64,000 nt of DNA from Dicyema japonicum (Eukaryota; Dicyemida; Rhombozoa; Dicyemidae): assembly GCA_011109175.1 (NCBI GenBank), contig RDEW01000014.1, positions 1,226,143 to 1,290,142 of the forward strand, read 5' to 3'. Shown in pieces: positions 44,005-55,668 of this stretch (position 1 is the first letter of the stretch; each line of letters opens with the position of its first letter). Below the pieces are notes generated by a model, which was given only the letters and a program-made list of their open reading frames with translations, had not been told where the DNA came from and did no database searches. A program made the translations under genes and the position numbers.

Positions 44005-46542
44005 TTAATGTTTGTTATTTTTCGTAACAATTTTGATTAGTGTTTTGGTCATGTAATAAGGTTTGTCATCTGACCCGTCGTTAATGTTCATGTCCTCCAC
44101 TAAATACATAAGCAGGGTAATTACAGAAGCATATGAATATGGTGGTGACACCAGAATTATATATTTCATACAAAGCTATGTTTAGTATTAAGGCGAAAAT
44201 ACCCACAACCTAAACTACTAATCCACATATACAATGACAGGGATGATTCTATAGTTCAGATCTAATGGGTGGACTCCGATAAAGTGTTTATCAACACTGA
44301 CTGACTCAAACTTTTCGAAAAACCACAAATATGCGAGTATGGCTGAAAATATAAGAATATTAGACTTGTGAAAGCAGTGGAAAACAGAACAAATACAAAA
44401 ATAATGATTTTGGCAAGTAAATTTGTAATAAGCAGACTAAATGTTAAATCTGTGATTACCTCATGGGATTATTGAGAATAAGAAAGAAAACCTTTTTGGA
44501 AGAGTAGCAAAAATTATTTCCATGAATGACAATCTGTAATAAACAGAACGTGATTACATAAATGTATGTATTTTCAGTAATAAACTTTATGACTTTATCT
44601 AAACACCAAAAAAAGCATTTCATGTATCTTAATAATATCAATAATTACTTTATTATTGTATTCACAAATCTATTGTTGTATTTGTTGAGTTTAAGTGAAA
44701 TGTATTCCAATATTAATCTAATATACTTTACAATGGCAATCAATATGGAACCAAAGGCAATAGACCCAAGGTGATATCTAAATGTTACATCAATTCTGCC
44801 TTAGAGTTGTCCTGATGGCTTTCATTGTTGGTAAGGATGGTATGTCTTTGGGTTTCTCTAATGACCAATAGTATCCACTAAAACTCCCAGCAATAACACA
44901 AGTATTTAATCCATGAATGAATTGAATTATCCAAATCCACATAAACAGAATGAATGCGTATAACAAGTATTGATATCTTAGAGTGAAAACAAATATCACT
45001 TTGTCTCTCCATATTTTACGAATTTGCAGGCATCCGCCATAATATCCTAATGTTTAATTGAATTATTACAGTTGGTTTGCAGGAAATGTAATCACTGATA
45101 TTTAATGTAGAATTACCAAATCGTGGATTCCCCATCGTGTTTACATATCTGTGCTTTAAGAGAGGAAATATACCCACAAATTATAATACACATAAATGTA
45201 ACAACCAGAATTAGCAATATATTGAATATACCCCACAGGTACACCCCCCATACATAATTCAAAGCCCTGGTATATTCACAAAAATCAAACTTTGAAGTCT
45301 CGGCGAGCAAATGGGTCGCAATTTTTATTTTTCTTATAGTTCCGATGACTACCAACAACAGCAGAATTAAGAATATTAGGAAAATAATGGCTACACTAAA
45401 TTCATTAAAAACCTAAAGTCAGATTCAGATTGTAAAAATCTCCATAGGTTTTGAAATTTATTTTGAATTCATTTGGCCAACTTTCACCTCCAGCATTTTT
45501 TATTTTTATATATCTTTGAAAAAATAAATAAGATCCTGGAACTTAAAGTGAATGGGAAACCTGCTCCCAACGTTAAAAACAAAAAGACGAGAATGAGGGC
45601 AATCAAAGGTCCAACAAATAATCTGAGGATAAAAATAGTAACGAATCCGATTAATATTGATAATAAAGAAAATCTGTTGAATATATTATTTATACAAGAA
45701 AATTTCATTTTTTGTGGTCAAAATGTCACTCAAAGATGCCAATACAAAGGACTTGCTTATATCAAACAAGTGATTATTTCTCAAGTTATTATAAATCACA
45801 AACTTCAAAAAGTCACCGAGTTTTGTTATACTCATGTTTTTTTTGTACATTTGAATAGTGTGGTTTATATCGACTAATTGCATTAAAACCTTGGGGATGC
45901 ATCTTTTGACCACTACAATGTTACAATTGAATAGTACAGCTTTGTGTTTCCAACAAGTAACTAGGACATTTATTATATTTGATTATGGTTGAAAACTACT
46001 TGTTATTCATTTGGGTTACATTGTCAGTAGAATTAGCAAAGGGACAATACCCATCTTTCATAAAGGTTTTGTAGTTTACAGAATTAATAATTTTGTTAGA
46101 ATCGGGACATTTACTCACACACACCTGAATTAATGTCCTAAGTACTTGTTGTGAAGGACATCCATTGATGAGGGAATCCATTTCCAAACAGACAATAAAG
46201 TCGAAAAATAAGAGATATGGTTTTTCCTGGTAATTCTTGTCTTTCCCATTATTGACTCCGCACAACTTTCCATTCGAGTCGGTTGGATTGGTAATTCTCC
46301 TAATATCTCCGTAAGTCACACCTGAAAAATCATTATGAATATGTACAACCAATGATTGCTACCCCAACCAATGCTATAATAAGTACTACAAACAGCAACA
46401 GACAAATCAAATCAGTACATCTTCTACATATTACCAACAAACTCAGAAACCTTTCAACTTTTAATCCAGCATGGTAGTTCAATCGTTCAGACATATCGAA
46501 ATAATTGTGCTGTAAACGACGAAACCGTTTTTTATTTATCAT
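44005..46542 (-). CDS. SLC44 choline-transporter-like membrane protein with 17 micro-introns
   Basis: Eighteen exons give 710 residues in frame, the usual length for SLC44/CTL. Introns (5' to 3'): 46322-46346, 46125-46145, 45961-45999, 45913-45937, 45674-45695, 45542-45560, 45391-45412, 45095-45116, 45047-45069, 44977-44999, 44778-44799, 44628-44648, 44534-44557, 44437-44459, 44301-44326, 44210-44232 and 44100-44124. Diagnostic segments: CRRCTDLICLLLFVVLII (first membrane helix), NPTDSNGKLCG, CPSQQVCVSKCPDSN (extracellular Cys loop), AGSFSGYYWSLEKPKDIPSL, LRYHLGSIAFGS, KYMKCFFWCLDKVIKF, HGNNFCYSSKKVFFLIL and the C-terminal FLEDMNINDGSDDKPYYM. Plasma or organelle membrane transport of choline-type substrates is the family role; the exact paralogue is not determinable. 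Most introns carry in-frame stops or shift the frame, so the model is well constrained. The first intron could also be 28 nt (46322-46349). Confidence 0.93.
44778..44799 (-). other. 22-nt GC-AG intron in SLC44-like gene
   Basis: Donor is GC, acceptor AG. Removal joins RTTLR to YHLGSIAFGS, one of the most conserved SLC44 segments. The alternative reading runs into a stop within a few codons. Confidence 0.82.
45542..45560 (-). other. 19-nt GT-AG intron in SLC44-like gene
   Basis: Removal joins LTLGAV to PGSYLFFQRY and then NEFKINFKTYGDFYNLNLT, matching the family. The unspliced frame ends shortly after. It is the shortest intron seen in the window. Confidence 0.78.
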
Positions 46543-46849
46543 TAATGCACGATTAAAAGCTAATCAGCTATAACATATTTGATTTACATCAGTCGTCACT
46601 ATGTGATTAAAATGGTAACAAAAGTTTATAAGTTTTCAAAAATAAGAGTTTTTACAATCAAGTAAAGACGTTTTATTTTCATAAATTTAGTGCTAAATTA
46701 TACAAAAATTCTATTGAATTCCCTCATAGCTCAATTAACTTGTTATTATAATAGGATTATTTATTAATAACTGCGAAATTAAGTTTTTGATATCCGCATA
46801 TACGAAAAAGAATAGTTTTATTATCTATTAATAAAGATATCTCCCGGGA

Positions 46850-47757
46850 AGCCTCGGGGAACACGCAGTAAGGGGGCAGCAGATCCAACCCATAGAGTTC
46901 ACATTATACTCGCTTTTTTCTCCATGTTTTTTCATCATTTATAAGATCTACGGCTAGTGATCACCCTGTTCTATTGACAGAGTTGAAGAGTTCGAGCGCA
47001 CTGGTTTTAATCGATGGTAGATGCGTGTTCTCTGTGAATTCCCTTATCGCTTTTGGTGATGAAGTGTGGTCAGTGACCTTTTGTTATGACGACAATGTCA
47101 CACTTGCGCAGTCTTGCTGAGTGCTTAAACAAGTATTGCATAAGAGTAGGCTGAACGCCGTGTAAAAATGAATCAGTGACTCTCCGGGAAGATTGAGACC
47201 ATTTCTTCCGTGGTCCATTGCACGTATCCCCGGGTTAGCTTTTCCATCCCTGGCGTTCCAGTCCCCGGCGACAAAAAGAATGTAAGAAAACGAAAGATAG
47301 TAGTATAAACTCGTGAATGTAGAGTAACATGCGTCCAGCTTTTCCATAATTGTTAAGACTCATGCTCTTGTTGGGAATATGCATTTATAATGGAAATGAC
47401 TGAGTTAATTTTATTTCCGAATTTGATTTGCAGCACTGAGACACGATCTAATGCTGCCCACATTCTTGTAACAAAGTGAAACAGGTCCTGATGGATTGCA
47501 AATCCGAGACCATAATGACAACATCCCGATGAGATGGTAAAAAGGATAAATTTGCCAAACCGTTCTGTACATTGTACGGTCGTTTTGTCTTTTGTAGACA
47601 GCAGACAGAGATGTTTGTATTTTGTTGGATCGCATGCCAGTTGGTGTTTCTTGTAGGGTTGTTTATTAAAAGTTCCCAGAGTGAACGGACAAGTCGGTAA
47701 AGAATACGAATAAGACATAGTGCAATAGAGACGTCGTCACCACCTCAACCAAAAATC
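46850..47757 (-). mobile_element. RTE-like LINE (family A) with APE region joined to a 3' tail
   Basis: The minus strand starts with the family 5' box (TTTTTGGTTGAGGTGGTGAC, about 47734-47753), then ATG 47718 and APE text (YSLPTCPFTLGTFNKQP, LSLWSRICN frame shifted, GYGLGFAIHQDLF, VISIINAYS and FVAGDWNARDGKANPGIRAM). Around 46900-46850 a tail with GTGTTCCCCGAGG appears without any RT between. It is an internally deleted, frameshifted copy. Confidence 0.75.
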
Positions 47758-48710
47758 TAAAAATGAATAATATAAAAATCAGAAAATTTATAAATCGACC
47801 AAACGATTTTTATTTATAGAGTTTTCCTATCAATAACGACAAAAAATTACATTATTTTTATTAAAATTTCTCTCTTTTCGAGAGTTTCAATAGCTCACTC
47901 AATGCTGCGCAAAGTTGCAGTATAGTTAGATAAACATGATAGAGAAAATTATTTTATGTTAAACTACAAAACAGTTAACAATTTCTGGAAGCTCACTTCA
48001 GTCATGGCTAACCACTCTCAGAATTGAAAACCTGTCTCTGATGACGATTTTTAAGGAAATGCGCTAAATAAGCTAGATCCTTTCTCCAATATCCATCTTC
48101 CTCCTTGTGAGAGGCGACAGCTCATCAGGGTCAGTGATCTGCTTCCAAGATAAACAAATTATTCAATATACTTGGCCCCAGTAGGCAAAGTTTATCAGGC
48201 TGATCGACACTTCAGAATTTTGCTAACCATTTTAAGACTAACATGAACTCATCTTTTATCTACTAAAATAATCGTTGACTGTCTTAAAATTTTCCGGAGT
48301 GGAAACAGAACTTTTCCAAAAAATGCGAAGGATTTTCTTGCTTCATTAGTTGAGCTTTGATGGGATTTGTTAATATGTGAATTGCATATTGCTTATTTCT
48401 CACAGTTAAATACTCAATTGCTTGTTGTGAACGTTCTTTTTCAAAGTTAAAACATACAACATATTCGTGGATGTCAAATCAGGCAAGTATTTTCTCTGAT
48501 CAGCATTGAATAGAAATTCCTGACAAGCGAGGTGAAAGAAGCTGAGGTACTGACAGTAAAGGAACGATTGGACATTTGTTTATTGTTTAATAAATTAAAT
48601 AATGATAAATCTCACTCTTATGTGTATTTATTCTCACAACTTAATTTATTTTATTCACGATTAAGTTAGTTATAAGGGATTTGGGCAGTAGATAGCTTTT
48701 GCACGCCCCT
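47758..48710. other. Spacer with no recognised gene
   Basis: AT-rich sequence with only short ORFs. I see nothing that matches a family. Confidence 0.35.
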
Positions 48711-48711
48711 G

Positions 48712-48746
48712 CTTTTGGCTGAGGTGGTGACGTGACTCGATTGCAC
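48712..48746 (+). repeat. Isolated 5'-end box of family-A LINE
   Basis: Contains TTTTGGCTGAGGTGGTGACG followed by tgactcgattgcac, the same 5' terminal box seen at 47734-47753 and 49145-49165, here without any following coding sequence. Confidence 0.65.
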
Positions 48747-48764
48747 CAATACTGTTTTATAGGA

Positions 48765-49070
48765 TTTAAAGATGACAATTCCAGTATTGTCAGAAGCTGA
48801 ACTGAATTAAATTGTGGTAAATGCAAAATCTACAATTTTACCTTTCAGAAGATAAGTATTCAAAATCTGTGTCATCTTTCGCGAATTTACTACCTGATGT
48901 AATTTCAGACCAGATGAAGATCTTATATTCATCTGATCCCTTATCACCATAAAGGCAATGGCAAGAGCGATAGAGCTTAGATGGTACTAATGTCTCTTTT
49001 GGCATAATTTTGTGGCACATCATACACTCTGCTCTCTTCGAATCGTCCTCAAACTGGCAAAATTCATAAG
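48765..49070 (-). other. Unidentified exon-like segment, duplicated at 53158-53389
   Basis: The minus strand from about 49060 reads FEDDSKRAECMMCHKIMPKE, TLVPSKLYRSCHCLYGDKGS, DEYKIFIWSEITSG and DTDFEYLSSER, then reaches a GT. It contains two CxxC/CxC-type clusters (CMMC, SCHC), so a small zinc-binding protein is possible, but I recognise no family. 48765-49001 is nearly identical to 53158-53389, where the segment is bounded by N on both sides. Confidence 0.45.
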
Positions 49071-49138
49071 CAAGATATTCTTATATTTTTCTATTTTAGA
49101 AGTGGAATAATAACAAACTTTAATAGGCATACTATCAA

Positions 49139-52100
49139 CCATTTTTTTTGGTTGAGCTGGTGACGTGGCTCTTGATCTCAATGTCTGGAAAACACAGTTT
49201 CAAGCCATTGGACTTCTCCCTTCTCACGTTTAACGTCAGGGGACTCTCTAGCGTTTGGAAACGGAAGGAACTGGTCGAGGATCTTTCAAAATACAAGGTT
49301 TCAATCGCCTGCCTTCAGGAGACCAAAGTAATCAACGGGATCGAAGAACAACATGCGAACTTTTGACTAATCTTCCTTTTGGTGGAAACAAGCACTATGG
49401 GCTAGGATTTGCAGTCAGGAAAGATCTATCCAAGAGAGTCTGCAAATGTTACAATGTGAACGATAGAATCGGGGTGTTGCAATTGAAACTGGATGACCTC
49501 AACCCGTCGAAGAAATATCTAACTATAATAAACGTGTACGCCCCTCACAGTGGATGGCTTAATAAAAACCCTGAGGAGATTGATGACTTTTACACTAGTC
49601 TTTCTGCCGTTTTCTCCATGTATGCTCTCTCAACACTAGTAATGATCGCAGGAGACCTAAATGCGAAAGCTGGCACCCAGGTTACGACCGATGAGACATT
49701 CATGGGAAGGCATGGTAGGGGGAAAAGAAATCTCCCGGGAACTCTACTAGCTAACTTCTGTCAAACGAACAACCTATTTTTATGCAATACAGCCTTCATG
49801 CATCCAGCCAGACATAAATCTACGTGGTCGGGACACAGAACAAACCCCGAAGGGCGAGTGATAAATATGTACAACCAGATCGACTATATCATATGCAGGC
49901 AAAAAGATCGAGGAATTATACTTGATGCACGAGCTTATGGTGGATCGATTATCGACAGCGACCACAAAATGGTTATTGCTAGACTTTCTCTAAAGAGATT
50001 TATGGTACTACAAAGAACGAAACGGAAGCACATTGAAACCACAGAACCCAACTATAGACGTTATAATCTGGAATCCTTAATCAGTCAATCAGAAGGGGCC
50101 CTAGAATTCAAAGAATATCTGGATGCAGAACTAGAAAACATGCCTACAGATTTGCCGCCCGGAAAATCCTGGGATTTTGTAAAGCACTCAATACACAAAG
50201 GAGCCAATCTGCATCTATTGAAAGAAAATGAGAAAACCCCATCGCACAATGAAATTTCCACGGTGAAGGACCTTGCCAATAAACAGAAGACCATATGGAT
50301 GCTATATCAAAATACTGACGATTCGAACGTAAAATCAAAATTGCGGCTAGAAAGAAAAACTATCAAAGCAAAAATAAGAAAAACTATACGCCAGCATAAC
50401 AGAAATAAAGCACTGGACCAGATTAAGAAGATAGAATCTCTCAAGGACAACGCTAGATTTTACGAGGCTGTGAAACAGATGAAAGGAAATAGACCCCATC
50501 AACAGATAATGATAAGAGATGACAAAGGAACGCAAATCGTGGACCAAATGGAAGTGGCTGAAACTATCGCTGCCCACTTTGGAAAACTTTTTGACCCAAG
50601 GAACGACACTACCAACCTAGAACGAGGAAAATTGGACGAGGAAGTCACACCATATGAAGTTGAACTTGCGAGTTCCAAGTTGAAAAACAACAGGACTCCT
50701 GGCCCCGACGGACTCGCTGGTGAATTCTTCAAATATGGAACCCAAAAGCTGTATGAATGCATCGCTAAAATCCTGAATGAAATGTACTATTATGGTCACA
50801 CGCTGACCCTGGGAGAGGGTATCTTGATACCTGTACAGAAGGCGAATAAACCAAGATCAAAGGTGGAGAACCTCTGTCCGGTCATATTAATGAATTCACT
50901 TCGGAAAATTCTGGCGAACATAACATTACAAAGGATGGAAGGACGCCTAGATACTTTTCTGTCGCCATACCACAGCGGATTCCGAAAAGGAAGATCTACT
51001 TCCGATGTTTTGTGGTCCCACAAATGGAGATCTGCGGCCGTTCAAAAGTTCAAAATGTCTACAACCATCCTCGGAATCGACATTTCGAGGGCCTTCGACT
51101 CTGTCGACAGACGGAGGCTAATACTGGTTTTGGAAAGTTTCCTAGACGCTTCAACTGTCAGAATGACCACCACCCTCCTAGCTGATACTTGGCTCACTGT
51201 AAGAGTCGGGGGAGCCTTGTCTCGCCGATTTGAGACGACTGTTGGCACTCCACAGGGAGACCCATTATCACCTATACTTTTTGTCATATACCTTGAAGCT
51301 GCTTTACGGGAGTCAAAACCGATAATGGGTGAAAAGACAAACATTATTGCGTATGCTGACGACGTAGACTTTACTTCAAATGACAAAATACCGCTCACCC
51401 GCTTGATGGAAGAAGTGTCTGGAAGACTAGCCGAATGGTTCCTAACAGTAAATCCGGACAAGACTGACGTAACTGAACTCAAGAGGGAAGAAACAAGGAC
51501 AGAGGAGTACTGGCGCAAATGCAAAAAGCTTGGCTCCCTCCTAGGAGACCATGAAGAAATTACGAGAAGGAAAACCCTAGCACAAACTGCCCTCTCCAGA
51601 TTAAAGAACATCTGGCTTCACAAAAAGGGCCTTGACATTATAACAAAAACTCGATTATACAACTCGCTAGTGAAACCCATACTACTATATAACGCTGTTA
51701 CCTGGGCCTGCTCAAGAAATGAACTGAAGAGGCTTAATGCGTTTCATAGAGACCAATAACGGCAGATGATATTCGAAAAAAGTGACACGAGGATGTCATC
51801 TAATCTTCTTTATAAGAGGACGAAGACTTCAGAAATTTCTAATGAGATTCTGGATACACGATGGAGGTTTTTCAGCCATATTCTGCGACTGGACCTAGAT
51901 GCCCCCGCGAACGTAGCCATGGAGGATTACTTCTTGTTGGAGGCCCTCCGTTTCCGTGGTCGCTCAAAAATGACACTGGCAGTCGTTCTCGACGAGGACC
52001 TCAAAGAAATGGGACGGCATCTTGAAAGTGGAGAGGATTTTGACTGGTTGCGCACTGCGGCTTCGAATAGGAGGAAGGATGTTAATATTAATGTGGTTTT

Positions 52101-52425
52101 ACCTGGCTAATTGGATGAAGTTTCCTGTCTGTTTTGTCAGTTCATCTTCTTCCCCTGCCTACTAGAGTGGCGTCATGTGATCCTTTTCTCAGGTGGTGCT
52201 TAGTGTCAGGCAGGCACGAAAAAGGATTATTTGCTCTCCCCCACTCCACTGGAGGAGTTTCGACAACTGCAAAAACTGGATGTCTTTTAACTTTCATGCT
52301 AGTTCTGGGTGGACTTATGTAACGTTGAAGGACTTTTTCTGTGCCTTGGAAACTGGATGCACTTAATTAGTTGTGTACCTCTTTCTCGATGTATCCGGGG
52401 TTAAAAAATAAATTAATTAAAAAAT
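49139..52425 (+). mobile_element. Nearly intact RTE-like LINE (family A), about 3.3 kb
   Basis: From the 5' box (TTTTTTGGTTGAGCTGGTGA, about 49144) to a 3' end with TTTCTCGATGTATCCGGGGT at 52382-52401 and an AT-rich tail. It has one ORF with APE and RT and no gag ORF, a short 3' untranslated region and a tail of short AT repeats, all typical of the RTE clade. It serves as reference for the family-A fragments listed elsewhere. Confidence 0.88.
49181..52110 (+). pseudogene. RTE-like ORF: APE endonuclease, reverse transcriptase, C-terminal domain
   Basis: One frameshift near 49340-49366 and one TAA (51757-51759) interrupt an otherwise continuous frame of about 970 codons. APE: LLTFNVRGLSSVWKRKELVE, ACLQETKV, IINVYAPHSGWLNKNPEE, MIAGDLNAKAGTQ and SIIDSDHKMVIARL (catalytic Glu, Asp/Asn and Ser-Asp-His present). 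RT: NNRTPGPDGLAGEFFKYG, YHSGFRKGRSTSDVLW, DISRAFDSVDRRRL, GTPQGDPLSPILFVIYLEAA and IIAYADDVDFTS (catalytic Asp pair present). C-terminal: RWRFFSHILRLDLDAPANVA, FRGRSKMTLAVVLDEDLKEM and DWLRTAASNRRKDV, the terminal segment usual in RTE proteins. Only two lesions, so insertion is probably recent. Confidence 0.88.
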
Positions 52426-52859
52426 TAACGCCACCTGGAAATTGTTACTACAGAAGAAGTGAAACGAACCATCATGAAGTACCGAAGGGAGATCTTGGAT
52501 TTATCATTATTCAGACATTGAGTGAAATAGCAAACCTCAAGTTTCATATTAACCTCTTATTCGCATCTCTCGTCCAAATGAAAATGTATTCAGCACGTAG
52601 AAAAATTATTTTTCCAACGGAGGGATTGAAAATGAGAAAAAATAAATAAAAATTTTCTACCCTTAAAAATTTACTACGCTATTGGTCGGGAATTGAAAAA
52701 GAACCATTCACTTGTCTCCACAAGAAGACGATTCACCCCTCACGTCTATGCTGCCGCAATGTGTGAGGATCCCACGATTAATTAATTTAATTTTATAGTG
52801 GACTTTGAAATTTTTCATTTCATATCTGGTGACTTAAGCTGTTCAGAAGAAACGATAAC

Positions 52860-53156
52860 AGACGACAACTTATCTTCTTTTTAGTGTTTTCTGAGATTGT
52901 TGAAAAAGACGGAAAATTGATAAAAAAAGACGTTAAGGCTCAATTTAATATTGATATAATTTCAAATCGCTTTTCGTACGCGTGTGATTTGTGGGGACCT
53001 TCATTATCATGGACGAATATTAAGAAAATCGAGGACAAACAAAAGAAGGTTTTTAGAGTCACGGAGCTGTGGACTTGTGGGAGACACAGAACCGGACCGA
53101 CTACTCTGGAGGTCATCATAAAACTAATCTCCGGCATGCAGGAAAGTGGCCTTGCA
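52860..53156 (+). mobile_element. CR1-like RT C-terminal fragment (family C)
   Basis: NRFSYACDLWGPSLSWTNIK followed by KIEDKQKKVFRVTELW and GPTTLEVIIKLISG aligns with YACAAWGSNLSATNLTKIQD and ALESIIEANGG of the copy at 41479-42550. It ends at the N at 53157. Confidence 0.7.
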
Positions 53157-53157
53157 N

Positions 53158-53389
53158 ATTTAAAAATGACAATTCCAGTATTGTCAGAAGCTGAACTGGA
53201 ATTAAATTGTGGTAAATGCAAAATCTACAATTTTACCTTTCAGAAGATAAGTATTCAAAATCTGTGTCATCTTTCGCGAATTTACTACCTGATGTATTTC
53301 TACACCAGATGAAGATCTTATATTCCTCTGATCCCCTATCACCATAAAGGCAATGGCAAGAGCGATAGAGCTTAGATGGTACTAATGTC
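53158..53389. repeat. Second copy of the 48765-49001 segment, bounded by Ns
   Basis: Near-identical to 48765-49001 with scattered differences (gaactggaatt versus gaactgaatt; ttcctctgat versus ttcatctgat). Single N characters lie on both sides (53157 and 53390), so its placement here may be an assembly artefact. Confidence 0.85.
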
Positions 53390-53390
53390 N

Positions 53391-53460
53391 GCATCTTGCA
53401 AGTGGAGAGGATCTGGACTGGTTGCGCGCTGCGGCTTTGAATAGGAGGAAGTGGATGAAA
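53391..53460 (+). repeat. RTE-like C-terminal scrap
   Basis: Encodes HLASGEDLDWLRAAALNRRK, equivalent to HLESGEDFDWLRTAASNRRK of the copy at 49139. It starts immediately after the N at 53390. Confidence 0.75.
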
Positions 53461-53603
53461 CTAACCAGTGATTTGCTAATTCGTGTTGCACATGCTTTGT
53501 CAAGTCCTATGACATAGCGATAAGTGCTTATAATAATAATAATATCAACCAATATGAAAAAAAATAACACGCGAAATTCAAGTAGGCGTGGAATAACAAA
53601 ATA

Positions 53604-55290
53604 CAGTAAAGTCCCTCTAATTGGCAAACCCTTAAATTGACCAACATTATTAAAAAAACATAAAATTTATTTTTACTAATCTTTTTCAATTATTTTTTTT
53701 AAAATAAAAATTTAAAACTAAAAATTTTACCATGTGTTCGAAAGCTTCTCGTTGTAATTATACAAGGCTTAATTGTTTCTCAAAAACTCGAAATTTTGAG
53801 ATGTAAAGATGAGAATAATACTACATTGTGCCAAACAATCGCTCACAGATTTTCTGATTTATTTAATATTCGAATTTCAAGAAAAACCGTGAATAAAATT
53901 CTTAATTACCGAGAGTCCATATTAAAAACATCTAAAAATTATACTCCTTTAACAAATACATGCAAATTATTAAAATTTCCTGAACTTGATACTAAGCTTG
54001 TTGAATGGATGGAATTGATGGAATCTAAGGATATTTTTACTTTGTTTATGTTAGGTGCTATGTTAATATCAAATAAAGCACAAAATATCGCTAAAAAGTT
54101 ATCAATTAGTAATTTCAAGGATTCAAAAGGATTTCTAATTCAAAAAAGACATGGTTTTAGAATGCATGAATTACAAGGGAAAATGATTACTGACAAACAA
54201 CTTGATTTAGAAGGATTTGTAGATCACTTTGAAGAAATTTCTAAACATAATAAAAAAGACGAAATTTACAATATAGACAAGACAGGGCACTATTATAAAC
54301 TGATTCCGTCCAAGAGCATATGCAAAACACGATTTGGTGGATATAAAAATTTCAAAGATCGGGTTTCAATTATGTTATGTACAAATATGACTGGAACCCA
54401 TAATGTTATGATTTCAAAATCTAAAGTACCCAGATGTTTCAAAAATTAAAATTATTATCGCTCTAATAGAGCATGGGTGACCAGTTATATTTTTAATAAT
54501 TGGTTAATAACTTTGACAACGAATTGTTCCATCAAAAATTTGTTATTAATGGACAATTGTCCAGCTCATTGTATAAAATCCAAATTGGAGAACATTCAGA
54601 TATTATTTTTTCCTAAAAATAGTACAGCCTTAATACAACCTATGGATATTGGAATATTAAAACATACAAAGCTCATTTAATAGACATAAGTTGTTATAAC
54701 ACAACTATTGGAAAACAAAAACATTTCAGTTTATGAATCTTATAAAAAGTTAAATTCGAAAGACACGGTTTTTTTCTTACTGATGGCATGGGAAAATGTA
54801 TCAATTGAAACGTATTAAAATTGTTTCAATAAATTGCGTAAACAAGAAGTCCAAATGATTGGGGCAATAATATTACTGAAATTTTTAGGAAAACTGGCAT
54901 TTTGGACCATCTGGACATGGAAATATTCCTTGATATTCAACACCATGATAATGAAGCGATAATTAATGAATACGACGAAATGTTGTTATCGGAGGATTAT
55001 GAAAAAGAAAAATACATTGATGAGTGCGAAATGATAAATTCTGAAAAAAAAGACGAAATAATTGATGGAAGTAATAGAATTGCAAACAAAACTGAAATTT
55101 CAAATGCACTATATATTATTTAACAAAAAATAACAAATAATATCGAAAATAATAATGATGTAAAAATGATTTCCGCAATTAAGAGATACACTAAAAATAA
55201 TATTTAAAAAAATAAAAGTAAGCTTACTAATGGTTTTTTAAATAAATGTTTTTCTTCAAATTCCCAAATTAGCCCAAAATTGTTCCTGAA
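53604..55290 (+). mobile_element. pogo/Tigger DNA transposon, transposase broken
   Basis: The left terminus CAGTAAAGTCCCTCTAATTG follows TA, as in the copy at 12834. No matching right terminus in the expected orientation is found; sequence near 55260-55290 resembles the right subterminal region reversed. The interior is less rearranged than in the first copy, which allowed the inserted pieces there to be recognised. Confidence 0.8.
53796..55120 (+). pseudogene. pogo/Tigger transposase (CENP-B-like DNA-binding and DDD domains)
   Basis: A 217-codon frame holds the CENP-B-type DNA-binding region (CQTIAHRFSDLFNIRISRKT, KAQNIAKKLSISNFKDSKGF) and the first catalytic block YNIDKTGHYYKLIPSKS. The usual D-E-T-G is D-K-T-G, with Asp retained. 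After a stop come LLMDNCPAHCIKSK and LIQPMDIGIL with the other two aspartates. Further frames toward 55120 encode an acidic tail (DDEMLLSEDY-like). Stops at about 54449 and 54680 inactivate it. All three catalytic Asp residues are still present, unlike the copy at 14885. Confidence 0.82.
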
Positions 55291-55644
55291 CTATTTTGTA
55301 AATCACGCGTCCTCAAATCTTTTCCGGTAAATGAGGATACATCCAAAAATATACATGATTGGATGTCTCCGAATGCGATCCGAAGTGTTGGATCGAACAA
55401 GTTTTTGGCATCAATGTCAGTGAATCTTATTTTCCTCAGGAAATTCGGGGAAAGGAAATTTGGAATTCGGAAATCGATGACTAAGAATGCTTAATTGCGG
55501 CGTGATGCGGTTCACCTGTTGTTGTGGTGGCGCTCAGTGCAAGTTCTGCATGGAAGAGAACCGTTCTACTTTCCTTACCTTTCTGCGATCTTCAGAAGGG
55601 TGGCCTACTACTCCCCCGTTTTCTCTTTACTACTTCTGTCTGGT

Positions 55645-55668
55645 GATGTAGAACCTAATCCTGGACCC
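55645..55668 (+). other. 2A-like ribosome-skipping motif
   Basis: Codons for D-V-E-P-N-P-G-P, exactly the D-x-E-x-N-P-G-P consensus, preceded by LLLLSG and directly followed by the endonuclease domain. 2A-type motifs at this position are known from several non-LTR retrotransposons. Confidence 0.85.

Noticed and set aside
53604-55290. Tigger transposase as a domesticated host gene
   Set aside because: The frame is broken by stops at about 54449 and 54680 and the right terminus is missing, so decay is more likely than domestication.
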